NCBI RefSeq assembly: GCF_002188465.1
Contig: NZ_NINW01000049.1
Span: forward strand, 186,001 to 250,000
Reading direction: 5' to 3'
Length of the DNA: 64,000 nucleotides
Source of the DNA: Pigmentiphaga sp. NML080357
Lineage (GTDB): Bacteria; Pseudomonadota; Gammaproteobacteria; Burkholderiales; Burkholderiaceae_B
Numbering within the stretch: the first letter of the stretch is position 1; the number at the start of each line of letters is the position of its first letter. Positions 16,543 to 25,525 of the stretch are shown here, in pieces. The translations under genes were made by a program, and so were the position numbers. The notes below the pieces were generated by a model. The model was not told where the DNA came from, searched no databases, and was given only the letters and a program-made list of their open reading frames with translations.

Positions 16543-17705
16543 CCATGCGCGCTATGCGATCAATCGTTCTGGCGACCCTGCTGCTCGGCGGTACCGCCGC
16601 GGCGGCGCCGGTAAGAATCGGCTTCCTGTCGACGCTTTCGGGGCCGGGCGCGGCGCTGGGCGTCGACCAGTACGACGGCTTCATGCTGGCCGTGGACCAG
16701 GAAAACGGCAGGCTCGGCGGCGTCGAGGTCAAGATCCTGCGCGAGGATGACGAGATGAAGCCGGAGAAGGGCGTGCAGATTGCCCGCCAACTGCTCGATC
16801 GGGACCGGGTCTCCATCGTCACCGGCATCGTGTTCTCCAACGTCATGATGGCGGTCCATCGCCCGATCACCTCCGCGAAGGTATTCCTGGTCGGATCCAA
16901 TGCCGGGCCCACGCCCATTACGGGAAAGGGCTGTTCCCCCTATTTTTTCTCCACGTCATGGAATAACGACCAGCTGCACGAGGCGGCGGGCGAACTGGCC
17001 AACCGCATGGGCGTCAAGCGGGTCTATCTGCTGGCGCCGAACTACCAGGCGGGCAAGGACGCGATGGAAGGGTTCAAGCGCAATTACAAGGGCGAGATCG
17101 TGGGGGAACGCTTCAGCGCCGTGAACCAGCCGGACTACTCCGTGGAAATTGCCACCGTGGCCGCCGCCAGGCCGGACGCGATCTATACCTTCTATCCCGG
17201 CGGAATGGGCGTGAACTTTACCAAGCAGTACCAGCAGGCGGGGCTGATGACGAAGATCCCGATGGTCTCGGTATCAACCATCGATGGCTCTACGCTGCCG
17301 GCCCTGGGCGAGGTGGCGCTGGGCGCGGTAACGAGTTCTCCCTACGCCCCCGACCTCGACAATGCGGCCAACAGGGAATTCGTCCAGGCTTTCCGCAAGA
17401 AGTACGGCCGCGAGCCGTCGCTGTACGCGGCGCAATCCTACGATGCCGCGCGCCTCATCGCGTCGGCGTTGCGGCGCACGGGAGGCAACGTCGACGACAA
17501 GGCGGCGTTCCGCGCGGCGTTGAAGGCTGCCGACTTCCAATCCGTGCGCGGGTATTTCGCGTTCAACACCAACCAATTTCCCATCTCGCCGTTCTATCGG
17601 GTGGACGTGATCAAGGGGCGCGACGGACAGGCGGCGCTTGCCAGCAAGGGCGTCATTTTCGAACGCAGCCGCGACTCCTACGCCGGGGAGTGCCGGATGG
17701 ACTGA
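16539..17705 (+). CDS. Liv-type (Peripla_BP_6) ABC substrate-binding protein, orphan
   Basis: This 388-residue periplasmic protein has a Sec signal (LLLGGTAAAAP) and the fold of branched-chain-amino-acid receptors, many of which bind aromatic acids. Its start overlaps the Rieske oxygenase stop by 4 bases, so it is co-translated. No permease genes are adjacent. It is a clear paralogue of the binding protein at 31046 (shared GFLSTLSGP-like start, APNYQAGK-like and PGGMGVNFTKQ segments), so it may use the LivFGMH proteins encoded at 27108-30449; that is inference. A strong terminator follows. Confidence 0.92.
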   Translation: MTMRAMRSIVLATLLLGGTAAAAPVRIGFLSTLSGPGAALGVDQYDGFMLAVDQENGRLGGVEVKILREDDEMKPEKGVQIARQLLDRDRVSIVTGIVFSNVMMAVHRPITSAKVFLVGSNAGPTPITGKGCSPYFFSTSWNNDQLHEAAGELANRMGVKRVYLLAPNYQAGKDAMEGFKRNYKGEIVGERFSAVNQPDYSVEIATVAAARPDAIYTFYPGGMGVNFTKQYQQAGLMTKIPMVSVSTIDGSTLPALGEVALGAVTSSPYAPDLDNAANREFVQAFRKKYGREPSLYAAQSYDAARLIASALRRTGGNVDDKAAFRAALKAADFQSVRGYFAFNTNQFPISPFYRVDVIKGRDGQAALASKGVIFERSRDSYAGECRMD

Positions 17706-17738
17706 AGGCGGAAAGCGGGGGAGGGCCGCCGACGTATC

Positions 17739-17775
17739 GCCGATGCGGGCACCGCGCCGCCCGCATCGGCATTTG
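17739..17775 (+). terminator. Rho-independent terminator after the Rieske/binding-protein operon
   Basis: GCCGATGCGGGC (17739-17750) pairs perfectly with GCCCGCATCGGC (17759-17770) across an 8-base loop, and is followed by ATTTGTT. Confidence 0.8.
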
Positions 17776-17868
17776 TTCCCGGCGGTCGCTGCGAGGGCTG
17801 GGGTAAGCTTACGAACTGCATTGCGGTCGCCGGTCTCCGGCATTCCCCCACCAAAACAGAGCAGAACA

Positions 17869-19101
17869 ATGACCGAACGTTCTTCCCCCCTGGCCGGCAT
17901 TCGCGTCCTCGACCTGACGCGCGTGCTCGCCGGTCCGTGGTGTACCCAGAACCTGGCCGACCTGGGCGCCGAGGTGATCAAGATCGAGCGGCCGGGCAGC
18001 GGCGACGACACGCGCGGCTGGGGGCCGCCGTTTCTGAAGGACACCGAGGGCCGGGATACCGCCGAGGCCGCCTACTACCTGAGCGTCAACCGCAACAAGC
18101 GTTCGGTCGCCCTCGACATCGCCACGCCGGAAGGAGCGCGGCTGGTGCGCGAGCTCGCGGCGAAGTGCGACATACTGATCGAGAATTTCAAGGTGGGCGG
18201 GCTGGCGAAGTACGGGCTGGACTACGCCTCGCTCAAGGCGGTGAATCCCCGCCTGATCTATTGCTCCGTCACCGGCTTCGGCCAGACCGGCCCCTATGCC
18301 CGGCGTCCCGGCTACGATTTTATGATCCAGGGACTGGGCGGCTTCATGAGCATCACCGGCGAGCGCGACGGCCTGCCCGGCGCCGGTCCGCAAAAGGCCG
18401 GCGTGGCGGTGGCCGACATCCTCACCGGCATGTATGCCACGGTCGGCATCCTGGCAGCCCTGCAGGAGCGCCATCGCAGCGGCCTCGGCCAGCACCTGGA
18501 CGTCGCGCTGCTGGACAGCGTGGTCGCCATGCTGGGCAACCAGGCCCTCAACTACCTCACCTCGGGCGTCGCGCCCCGGCGCGCCGGCAACGCCCACCAG
18601 AATATCGTGCCCTATCAGGTGTTCGCCGCATCCGATGGCCATCTCATCGTCGCCGTTGGCAACGACGGGCAGTTCCGCGCCTACTGCGGCGTGCTGGAGG
18701 CGCCCCACCTGGCCGAGCATCCGGACTACAGCATCAACAGCAACCGCGTCATCAACCGCGACAAGCTGGTGCCCATCCTGGCCGGGATCATGGAGAAAAA
18801 ACCGCGCGACTACTGGCTCGAGCGGCTCGAGGCCGTCGGCGTGCCCTGCGGTCCCATCAATACCATCGACCAGACCTTCGACGACCCCCAGGTCCAGGCT
18901 CGCGGCCTGCGCCTGGACCTGCCGCACCCCCTTGCCGGCACCGCGCCTTCCGTCGCCAGCCCCCTGCGGCTTTCCGACACGCCCGTACGCTACCGCAATG
19001 CGCCGCCACTGCTGGGCCAGGACACCGAAGCGGTGCTGCGGGAATACTTGGGCATGAGCGAAGAAGAAGCGCGGCGGATCGCGTCGCCCGCCACACGCTG
19101 A
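17869..19101 (+). CDS. Class III (CaiB/BaiF family) CoA-transferase
   Basis: This protein of 410 residues moves CoA between carboxylic acids, with an aspartyl-CoA intermediate. The N-terminus GIRVLDLTRVLAGPWCTQ is typical, and the catalytic aspartate is the one in VAVADILTGMYA near residue 182. The start at 17869 (MTERSSPLAG) gives the family's normal length; the frame extends upstream across the terminator without support. It stands alone between two terminators, so its substrate is unclear, though neighbours suggest aromatic or carboxylate catabolism. Confidence 0.93.
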   Translation: MTERSSPLAGIRVLDLTRVLAGPWCTQNLADLGAEVIKIERPGSGDDTRGWGPPFLKDTEGRDTAEAAYYLSVNRNKRSVALDIATPEGARLVRELAAKCDILIENFKVGGLAKYGLDYASLKAVNPRLIYCSVTGFGQTGPYARRPGYDFMIQGLGGFMSITGERDGLPGAGPQKAGVAVADILTGMYATVGILAALQERHRSGLGQHLDVALLDSVVAMLGNQALNYLTSGVAPRRAGNAHQNIVPYQVFAASDGHLIVAVGNDGQFRAYCGVLEAPHLAEHPDYSINSNRVINRDKLVPILAGIMEKKPRDYWLERLEAVGVPCGPINTIDQTFDDPQVQARGLRLDLPHPLAGTAPSVASPLRLSDTPVRYRNAPPLLGQDTEAVLREYLGMSEEEARRIASPATR

Positions 19102-19146
19102 GGGGAGCGCGGGCTCCTCGATCCGGAGAAATCCCGCGCGGCCACA

Positions 19147-19187
19147 AAAAACAGCCCGGCTGCCTGCGGACAGCCGGGCTTATTCTT
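19147..19187. terminator. Bidirectional rho-independent terminator
   Basis: AGCCCGGCTG (19153-19162) and CAGCCGGGCT (19171-19180) form a perfect 10-base stem with an 8-base loop. It is flanked by six A on the left and TATTCTT on the right, serving the convergent CoA-transferase and cytochrome genes. Confidence 0.85.
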
Positions 19188-19206
19188 CACGCTTGGAGGC
19201 GGCCGA

Positions 19207-20115
19207 TTACTTGGCGGCGTCAACCATGTATTGGACGGCGGCCCGGATTTCCGCTTCGCTCGCATTCGCCGCGCCGCCCTTCGGCGGCATGGCGCCCTTG
19301 CCCTGCATGGCCACGGAGACCATCGCATCCATGCCGGTGGCGATGTACTTCGCCCAGGCCGCCTTGTCGCCGAACTTCGGCGCTCCGGCAACGCCCGTGC
19401 CGTGGCAGGCGAAACAGGTGGAATCGTAGAGCTTCTTGCCGTCGGCCGTGGAAGCCGCCGCCGGTGCGGCCGCCTGCGGAGCGGGGGCAGCGGCCTGAGG
19501 AGCCGGTGCGGGGGCGGCGGCTTGCGGCGCGGGAGCGGCCGGGGCAGCAGGTGCCGCCGCTTCGGCCGGAGCCTGGCCTTCCGCGGCCGGCGCGGCGGGA
19601 GCGGGCTCGGCCGGTTCCTTGAAATTGCCGCCGCTGTGGTTGGCCATGTAGACCACGGCGCGCGCCACCTCGAAATCGTCCAGGTCGGGGTTGCCGCCCT
19701 TGGCCGGCATGGCGCCCTTGCCGTGGATGGCCACCTGCAGCATGGCGTCGAAGCCGGTGGCGATGAACTTGGCCCACGAGGCGTTGTCGCCGAACTTGGG
19801 CGCGCCCGCCACGCCGGCGGCATGACAGGTGGAGCATACGGCCTTGTAGACCGCTTCGCCGGTCTGGAACACGCGCGGGGCGTTGGCGTCGCGCAGCTCG
19901 AAGCCGCCCACGGGCTTGATGCGGGCCTCGATGGCTTCCGGCGTCTGCGCGTCGGAGCCGGCGTTGGACTTGGTGCCGCTGGCGACGAAATTCACGAGCA
20001 GCAGGATGACGATGATGGGGACGAGGAAAGCCAGTATGACCACCGTGATCAGTTGGCGGGGCGTCCTGATCGGCGATGTATGTTCTTCCGAGTGGTTATG
20101 CTGCGCGTTGCTCAT
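19207..20115 (-). CDS. Membrane-anchored di-haem cytochrome c (tandem c5-type domains)
   Basis: This protein of 302 residues has an N-terminal membrane anchor (residues about 25-48), then two homologous haem domains with CSTCH and CFACH. They share the segment VAGAPKFGD and a downstream methionine in GKGAMP that would be the second axial ligand. Between the domains lies a linker of about 70 residues made mostly of alanine and proline. This is an electron carrier facing the periplasm. The start at 20115 (MSNAQHNHSEE) is chosen because upstream codons lack support. It ends at a shared terminator. Confidence 0.92.
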   Translation of the reverse strand: MSNAQHNHSEEHTSPIRTPRQLITVVILAFLVPIIVILLLVNFVASGTKSNAGSDAQTPEAIEARIKPVGGFELRDANAPRVFQTGEAVYKAVCSTCHAAGVAGAPKFGDNASWAKFIATGFDAMLQVAIHGKGAMPAKGGNPDLDDFEVARAVVYMANHSGGNFKEPAEPAPAAPAAEGQAPAEAAAPAAPAAPAPQAAAPAPAPQAAAPAPQAAAPAAASTADGKKLYDSTCFACHGTGVAGAPKFGDKAAWAKYIATGMDAMVSVAMQGKGAMPPKGGAANASEAEIRAAVQYMVDAAK

Positions 20116-20401
20116 TGCCAAGTCCTGCAAGTCTATGGGCCGGGCACGCCCGACACGTGACGGTTTATGGGATTTGATGACTGCTTGCTTTGATACTTGT
20201 ACTGCGCTGGATGCGCGGCCGCCTGTCTCCTCCCGGTCGGCTGCTTTCCCGCACATAAACGCCTGATTATAACGGCAGCCCTGTATCTGGGTTCAATGTT
20301 CGGTTTCGAAGCGGTGCGCGATCGTGCAAGAAGGGCTCCGCGCGGGCGTTGCGGGAAGAGAAAAGACGAAATCGTCCGGGCAAGGTACAATAGGCGGCTA
20401 C

Positions 20402-20477
20402 GCGCCCGTAGCTCAATGGATAGAGTACTGCTCTCCGAAGGCAGGGGTTGCTGGTTCGATCCCAGCCGGGCGCGCCA
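20402..20477 (+). tRNA. tRNA-Arg (anticodon CCG)
   Basis: This 76-base cloverleaf has the acceptor stem GCGCCCG/CGGGCGC, a D arm GCTC...GAGT, the anticodon stem CTGCT/GGCAG with loop CTCCGAA (anticodon CCG), the T arm GGTTCGATCCC and an encoded CCA end. A run of T follows at about 20496-20503. Confidence 0.97.
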
Positions 20478-20554
20478 TTCCTTCTTCTCCGCCCCCTTTT
20501 TTTCTTCCGTCGCAGGCCCGTGCCGTCCCGGCATGGCGTTGCTGCCGCGCGCCA

Positions 20555-21523
20555 TCAGGGGAGCGTCCGCCCGGGTGCCCGGGGCTGCCCGGAGCCGCCG
20601 TGCGGCGGGTGCCGCCTGGCCTCGTCGATGCGTTCGCACAAGCGCGCGGTGGCCTCGATCATGCGCGGGCCGGGCCGGTGCATGGTATCGGGATCCACCG
20701 TCCAGAGGCGGTCCGGCGCGGCCGCCAGCGCCGGGCCGAAAGCGCGCCATTCTTCCAGGGCCGCCTCGGCCTCCCTGCCCGACTGGCCGATCACGATGAC
20801 TTCCGGATTCGCTCGCAGCACGCCTTCGGCGCCGACCATCGGCGCGGTGGCGGCCATGTTCCCGAACACGTTGACCGCCCCGCACAGGCGCAGGGCATCG
20901 CCGATGATGCCGCGGTCGCTCACGGTGTACATGGGCTGGATGCCCACCTGGTAGAACACGCGCACGGGACGCCGGCCCGCATACCGGGCGGCCAGGTCCT
21001 CCAGCCGGCGGCGCAGGGGCGCGGCGGCGGCGCGGGCCTGCGCCGACGTGCCCAGCAGTTCGCCCAGGCGCTCGATGCTGTCCGGAATGTCCGCCAGCCG
21101 CGTGGGACTGCTGTAATAGACGGCGACGCCGAGCTGGCCCAGCAGGCCGGCGCGCAGGCCGCCGGCCGCGGTGGGGCCGCCGTAGGCCCACGCCACGACC
21201 AGGTCCGGCCGCAGCGCCAGGAGGCGCTCGGGATCGGGCCGCATGCCGTCGCCGATCCTGGGCAGGTCCCGCACCGGCGGAGGAAAGTCGCTGTCGCGGT
21301 CCACGCCGACCAGGGCCTGCCCGCCGCCGGCGGCGAACACGAGCTCCGTCGCATGCGGAGCCAGCGCGATCACGCGCCGTGCCGGTGCAGGCAGGACGAT
21401 CTCCCGGCCGGCGTCGTCGCGCACCGGCGCGCCATGGGCGGCGGCGCACGCGGCCAGCGGCAGGGCCAGCGCGAACCGTGCCGGCAAACCGCGGGGGGAC
21501 GTGACGAAACGGCGCCGCGTCAT
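20555..21523 (-). CDS. btuF: Cobalamin ABC transporter periplasmic binding protein BtuF-like
   Basis: This protein of 322 residues has a signal sequence and the helical-backbone binding fold of class III receptors (RRVIALAPHATELVFAAGG, PDLVVAW). The N-terminus TRRRFVT resembles a Tat motif. It follows riboswitch-controlled btuB by 10 bases on the same strand, which identifies the ligand as cobalamin or a corrinoid. The inner-membrane BtuC/BtuD partners are not next to it in this window. Confidence 0.88.
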   Translation of the reverse strand: MTRRRFVTSPRGLPARFALALPLAACAAAHGAPVRDDAGREIVLPAPARRVIALAPHATELVFAAGGGQALVGVDRDSDFPPPVRDLPRIGDGMRPDPERLLALRPDLVVAWAYGGPTAAGGLRAGLLGQLGVAVYYSSPTRLADIPDSIERLGELLGTSAQARAAAAPLRRRLEDLAARYAGRRPVRVFYQVGIQPMYTVSDRGIIGDALRLCGAVNVFGNMAATAPMVGAEGVLRANPEVIVIGQSGREAEAALEEWRAFGPALAAAPDRLWTVDPDTMHRPGPRMIEATARLCERIDEARRHPPHGGSGQPRAPGRTLP

Positions 21524-21533
21524 GGCCGCGATC

Positions 21534-23393
21534 TCAAGGCCGGTAGCTCAGGGTGACGAACACGTTGGAGCCGGGCGTGGCGTAGCCGCGCACCAGTTCG
21601 TAATCCTTGCCGGTCACGTTGTTCCATCGCACCTGCACTTGCGTCTTCCGGTTGATGTCGTACGAGGCCACCAGGTTGATCACGCTATAGCCGCCCAGGC
21701 GGGTGGTTTCGTTGGCGAACGTGGCACTGTTGTAGGAAGTGTCCATCCGGTAGCCGCTGGCCAGCCATTCCGCGCCGATGCGCCAGGGACCGAACGGGTG
21801 GTCGGCCGAGAACTTGAACGCCGCCCGGGGCCGCCGCGCCAGCATCTGGCCGGTATTGTCGTCCTTGGGATCCATCCAGTCGAAGCTGCCCCGCACGACG
21901 GTCGCCCCCAGTCGCTGCGAGGCGCTCAGCGTCACGCCCTTGATGGTGGCGTCCTTGTTGGCGACCTGGGTGTAGCCCTGGTATTGGACCAGGTTCTCGA
22001 TCTTGTTGCGATACGCGACGATGCCCGCCTCGGTGCCGCCGTGGCGGTAGCGCAGGCCGGCCTCGACGCTGCGCGAGGTCTCGGGACGCAGGTCGGGATT
22101 GCCGTACACCGGATAGTACAGGTCGTTGAAGGTAGGCAGCCGGAAGCCGGTGTTGGCCGCGGCCGTGACCTGCCATCCCGGCGCCAGGTCGTAGCCGTAG
22201 GACAGGCCGCCCGTGGTGCGGCTGCCGTAGCGGGCGACGTGGTCGTACCGCAGGTTCGCCTGCACGTGGTGCGCGCCCAGGTCGGCGCGATAGACGCCCA
22301 CGGCCGAATTGGTGATGCGGTTGGTCTGGTCGAACAGGGTCGTGCCGTCCACGTCTTCGACCCGGCGCTCGGCCGCCAGCGATAGGGACTGCGACGGCGA
22401 GAGCGCGATGTCGTTCTGCCAGGCGAACAGCGTCTGGCGGGTGCGGAAGGCGCCGCGGCCCAGTTCGCCGGGCGCGTAGATGCTGAGGTTGTCGTCCACG
22501 GTGCGCGCCACGCTCAGCCGGCTGGACCAGGTGTCGCTGATGCGGTTGCGGCTGACGAGGGCGTAGCTTTCGATGCGCTGGATGTTGCGGTCGTCGAAGG
22601 CCGGGCTTCCGTCGTACTGGCCGTTCAGCCGCGAGCGGTAGAACGAAGCTTCCAGTTCCTGTCCTTCCCGCCAGGCATAGCCGAGCCGGCCCGCCACATG
22701 CTCGAGCTTGTAGCCGTCGCGGTCGGGGTTGTAGACGCCGCCGGGGTTGTTCGGCTTGGCGGCGCTGTAGCCGTCGCTGCGGGCATGGCCCGCCGACAGC
22801 GAATAGGTCCATCCGCCCTGGCTGCCGGACAGGCCGGCGTCGGCCTTGCGGGTGTTCCAGGAGCCCAGGCCGACCGAGCCGCGCACTTGCAGCGGCACGT
22901 CGGCGGCGGGGCGGCGCGTGATGATGTTGACGACCCCGCCGATCGCATCGGCACCGTACAGGCCGCTGGCCGGGCCGCGAAGGATCTCGATGCGCTCCAC
23001 GTCGGCCAGCGAGACCGCGCCCAGCCCCATGATGCCCGAGGTCGATCCGCCCACGCGCTGTCCGTCGATCAGGAACACGGTGTGGCCGCTGTTGGCGCCG
23101 CGCAGGAATACGCTGGTGGTCGTCTGGGGGCCGCCATTGGTGGAGATGTCCACGCCGTGCTCGCGCTGCAGCAGCTCGGCGATGCTGCTCTGCCCGGCGC
23201 GCTGGATGGTGTCGGCATCGATCACGGTGACGTCGCCCAGCGCGCGCGACAGCGGCTGTTCCGTGCGAGAGGCCGTGACCGTGACAGGATCGAGGGTAGC
23301 GGGCGCGGAGGGAGATTGGGCCTGGGCGTTGGCGGCGCAAAGCAGCGCGCCGGCGGCGCCGGCCAGGCGCCTGGAGGTGAGACTGGATGACAT
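21534..23393 (-). CDS. btuB: TonB-dependent vitamin B12 receptor BtuB
   Basis: This outer-membrane receptor of 619 residues is of the small BtuB class: signal peptide, TonB box-like LDPVTVTASR after the cleavage site, plug domain (EHGVDISTNGGPQTTTSVFL, RGPASGLYGADAIGGVVNII) and a beta-barrel ending VFVTLSYRP with a terminal aromatic/proline. The start at 23393 (MSSSLTSRR) is preceded by a cobalamin riboswitch that would repress it when B12 is plentiful. It is co-transcribed with btuF. Confidence 0.93.
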   Translation of the reverse strand: MSSSLTSRRLAGAAGALLCAANAQAQSPSAPATLDPVTVTASRTEQPLSRALGDVTVIDADTIQRAGQSSIAELLQREHGVDISTNGGPQTTTSVFLRGANSGHTVFLIDGQRVGGSTSGIMGLGAVSLADVERIEILRGPASGLYGADAIGGVVNIITRRPAADVPLQVRGSVGLGSWNTRKADAGLSGSQGGWTYSLSAGHARSDGYSAAKPNNPGGVYNPDRDGYKLEHVAGRLGYAWREGQELEASFYRSRLNGQYDGSPAFDDRNIQRIESYALVSRNRISDTWSSRLSVARTVDDNLSIYAPGELGRGAFRTRQTLFAWQNDIALSPSQSLSLAAERRVEDVDGTTLFDQTNRITNSAVGVYRADLGAHHVQANLRYDHVARYGSRTTGGLSYGYDLAPGWQVTAAANTGFRLPTFNDLYYPVYGNPDLRPETSRSVEAGLRYRHGGTEAGIVAYRNKIENLVQYQGYTQVANKDATIKGVTLSASQRLGATVVRGSFDWMDPKDDNTGQMLARRPRAAFKFSADHPFGPWRIGAEWLASGYRMDTSYNSATFANETTRLGGYSVINLVASYDINRKTQVQVRWNNVTGKDYELVRGYATPGSNVFVTLSYRP

Positions 23394-23553
23394 GAATGCC
23401 TGCTGTGTCGTTGACGCGCATCCCCGCACGTCGGCTTGCGATTCGGGAAGCGTCGCGCGCGGGCACGCGCCATGCGCATGCCATCCAGGCAGATGTACTC
23501 GGCTCGCCGCCCACCCGCGGCGCTTCCCCCTTGGTGGTCCCTCGGGACCGTTG

Positions 23554-23757
23554 AGCCGGCCGGTATCCGGGCTGGCATTCGCGGCCGCATCCCCTTCCCA
23601 TGCGCGGCCGCGCCGGAGGATGCGGCGGGGCAGGGCACAGTGGGCTCGATGCGGCGTGTCGCGCGCGGCAAGGCCACGCGGACGGAATGCTTACCGTTGC
23701 GGGGGCAGCACAGGTTAGATCCCCGGTGCGGGGGTCCTCCTGTTTCCCGTTTAACTG
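23554..23757 (-). promoter_or_regulatory. Cobalamin riboswitch upstream of btuB
   Basis: Read on the minus strand, the hallmark elements appear in order: GGGAAACAGG near the 5' end, CTGCCCCCGCAACGGTAAG, GAGCCCACTG, TGGGAAGGGG, and the B12 box AGCCCGGATACCGGCC at about 23557-23572. A GGTCCC/GGGACC hairpin (23536-23549) follows in the leader before btuB and may be part of the expression platform. The remaining leader, 23394-23535, holds no gene. The stretch 23758-23850 shows nothing more. Confidence 0.93.
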
Positions 23758-23850
23758 CTAAGCACCGACTCGGCGGCTACTCTAGCACGGCGCGGGAGCC
23801 GGGGCCGCCAGATGCGGGAGGGAGTGTTGTTCGGCTGCCGCGGGGAGGAG

Positions 23851-24270
23851 TCAGACGGTGTAGTCGCCGTTGGCTTCGGGCTGGTAGTCGATGCGCACGA
23901 CGCGCAACTGCCGCCGTTCGCCGTCGGGCGGCGTCCAGCTGATGGTCCCCGGGACCTGCGCGCCCAGCAGGGCGGCGCCCAGCGGCGAGAAGACCGACAC
24001 CATGCCTTTGCCGGCATCGGCCTCCCTGGGATAGCAAAGCGTGATCAGCCGGGTGCCGGTGTCGTCCTCGACTTCCACGCGCGTGTGCATGGTGACGACG
24101 TCGGCCGGCATCTCGCGCGGGTCGACCTGGTCGGCCTGGTCGAGCGCATCGGCCACGATGGCCTGGGTGGTGCCGGGCGCGGGTTCGCGCTCCATCTGGC
24201 TCAGCAGGTTGGCGAGGCGAACGTAATCGAGTTCGCTGACGGTAATGTAGTGAGGGCTGCCGGATTGCAT
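23851..24270 (-). CDS. rnk: Regulator of nucleoside diphosphate kinase (Rnk), GreA/GreB-like
   Basis: This protein of 139 residues has the Rnk layout: a short N-terminal helical region and a GreA/B C-terminal domain (VTLCYPREA-like segment ITLCYPREADAGKGMVSVFSP, then LGAALLGAQVPGTI). Rnk binds RNA polymerase in the secondary channel region, and its name comes from an effect on nucleoside diphosphate kinase. AGGAGA 6 bases before the ATG at 24270 decides the start. It stands alone between the riboswitch and a large hairpin. Confidence 0.9.
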   Translation of the reverse strand: MQSGSPHYITVSELDYVRLANLLSQMEREPAPGTTQAIVADALDQADQVDPREMPADVVTMHTRVEVEDDTGTRLITLCYPREADAGKGMVSVFSPLGAALLGAQVPGTISWTPPDGERRQLRVVRIDYQPEANGDYTV

Positions 24271-24327
24271 GCCTGTCTCCTGAAAACGGTGGTGCCGCAC
24301 GGCGGCGCTGGATGCATTCGTTCAGAA

Positions 24328-24381
24328 AGCCCGGCGATCGATGACGACAAAAGCGGTAGAGGGGGTGGGGATCGCCGGGCT
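24328..24381. repeat. Perfect 12-bp inverted repeat with a 30-base loop
   Basis: AGCCCGGCGATC (24328-24339) and GATCGCCGGGCT (24370-24381) are exact complements. It lies in the gap 24271-24544 downstream of the hydrolase gene and upstream of rnk, both on the minus strand. On that strand only TTT follows, so it is a weak terminator at best; a structured 5' leader of rnk is the alternative. The rest of this gap shows no gene. Confidence 0.5.
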
Positions 24382-24544
24382 CAGGAGTGAAAGGCCGGGA
24401 TGGTCGGGAACAGAATCGATGCGCGCGACGGCACGCGACGCGCGAACAGGCGCGTCGAGCGGGATCGATGCGAGGAGGCGGGTGCCTGCGAGGCACGCCG
24501 GATGGATTCCATAGGCCAAGGATAGCCCATTCCAGCCAGCCGGT

Positions 24545-25369
24545 TCAAACAGGCTCCAGGGTGGCGAGCCAGGTCTCCAGGTCGGCGTAGACGGGCGCCG
24601 CCAGCGCGGGGGCCTCGTTGAGGACTTCGTGATAGGCCTGGTGATACCAGCGCAGCGCCAGTTTGCCGGGAGCGGCCGAGTCCGCGAAACTGCGGCTGCC
24701 CGCCGGCGGGACGATGGCGTCGGCGCCCGCCACCATCAGCAGCGTGCGCGGCCTGAGCTCGGAGGCCTCGGCGATGGATTGCGCGCCGGCCTCGGTAATG
24801 AAGCGCATCAGGCGGGCGCTGATGCGGTCGTGCACCAGCGGGTCGTTGGCATAGGCGTCGATGACGGCCTGGTCATGCGACAGCTTGGAGATCTTCAATC
24901 CCGTGCCGACCCGCAGGTCGGGCGCGAGGCCGCCCAGCATGTCGAGCAGCCAGCGCTGCCCGGCCGACAGCTCCATGTTGAAGGTGGGCGACGACAGCAC
25001 CAGTCCCGCCAGCGGCACGTTGCCGCGCAGCGCCACGCGCGCCGCCACCAGGCCGCCCAGGCTATGGCCGACCAAGAGCGGCGGGGTGCCCGTTTCGCGC
25101 GCGTATTCCGACAGCCGGTGCTCGGCGTCCACCACCAGGTCGTCGCTGGTGCGCAGGGAGCCGCGCTTGCCGCTGGAACGTCCATGGCCCCGGTGATCGT
25201 GCGCCGCCAGCGACCAGCCGCGGGCGGCCAGCCAGCGTACCAGCCCCTCGTAGCGTCCGGCATGTTCGCCCAGACCGTGCAGCAGGTAGGCAGGCCGGTA
25301 GCCTTCCGGGCGCGGCGGCACGTCCCAGCGGTACGCCGCGAGTTGCGTGCCGTCGGGAGCGGTCGTCAT
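24545..25369 (-). CDS. Alpha/beta hydrolase, monoacylglycerol lipase-like (serine aminopeptidase S33 type)
   Basis: This protein of 274 residues has YLLHGLGEHAGRYE near residue 30, HDHRGHGRSSGKRG near 58, and the nucleophile serine in VGHSLGG near 105. A C-terminal histidine in WYHQAYHEVLNE completes the triad. This layout matches lysophospholipase/monoacylglycerol lipase enzymes. The start at 25369 (MTTAPDGTQL) is the first methionine compatible with the fold; sequence upstream in the same frame is low-complexity shadow. Not obviously linked to its neighbours. Confidence 0.9.
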   Translation of the reverse strand: MTTAPDGTQLAAYRWDVPPRPEGYRPAYLLHGLGEHAGRYEGLVRWLAARGWSLAAHDHRGHGRSSGKRGSLRTSDDLVVDAEHRLSEYARETGTPPLLVGHSLGGLVAARVALRGNVPLAGLVLSSPTFNMELSAGQRWLLDMLGGLAPDLRVGTGLKISKLSHDQAVIDAYANDPLVHDRISARLMRFITEAGAQSIAEASELRPRTLLMVAGADAIVPPAGSRSFADSAAPGKLALRWYHQAYHEVLNEAPALAAPVYADLETWLATLEPV

Positions 25370-25525
25370 GGAAATCAGCGACAATTCGTTGTCCTGTGTG
25401 ATTCGTGTTGGATTCAAAGGCGGATTGTCGCTCAGCCGCTTACGCCGGGCCGACTGGTCTGGTGTAACAGCTTGTACCGTTTTGTCGCGGTTTTGCGGAC
25501 GGCGGCGGCGCAGACTGCCGGTGGA

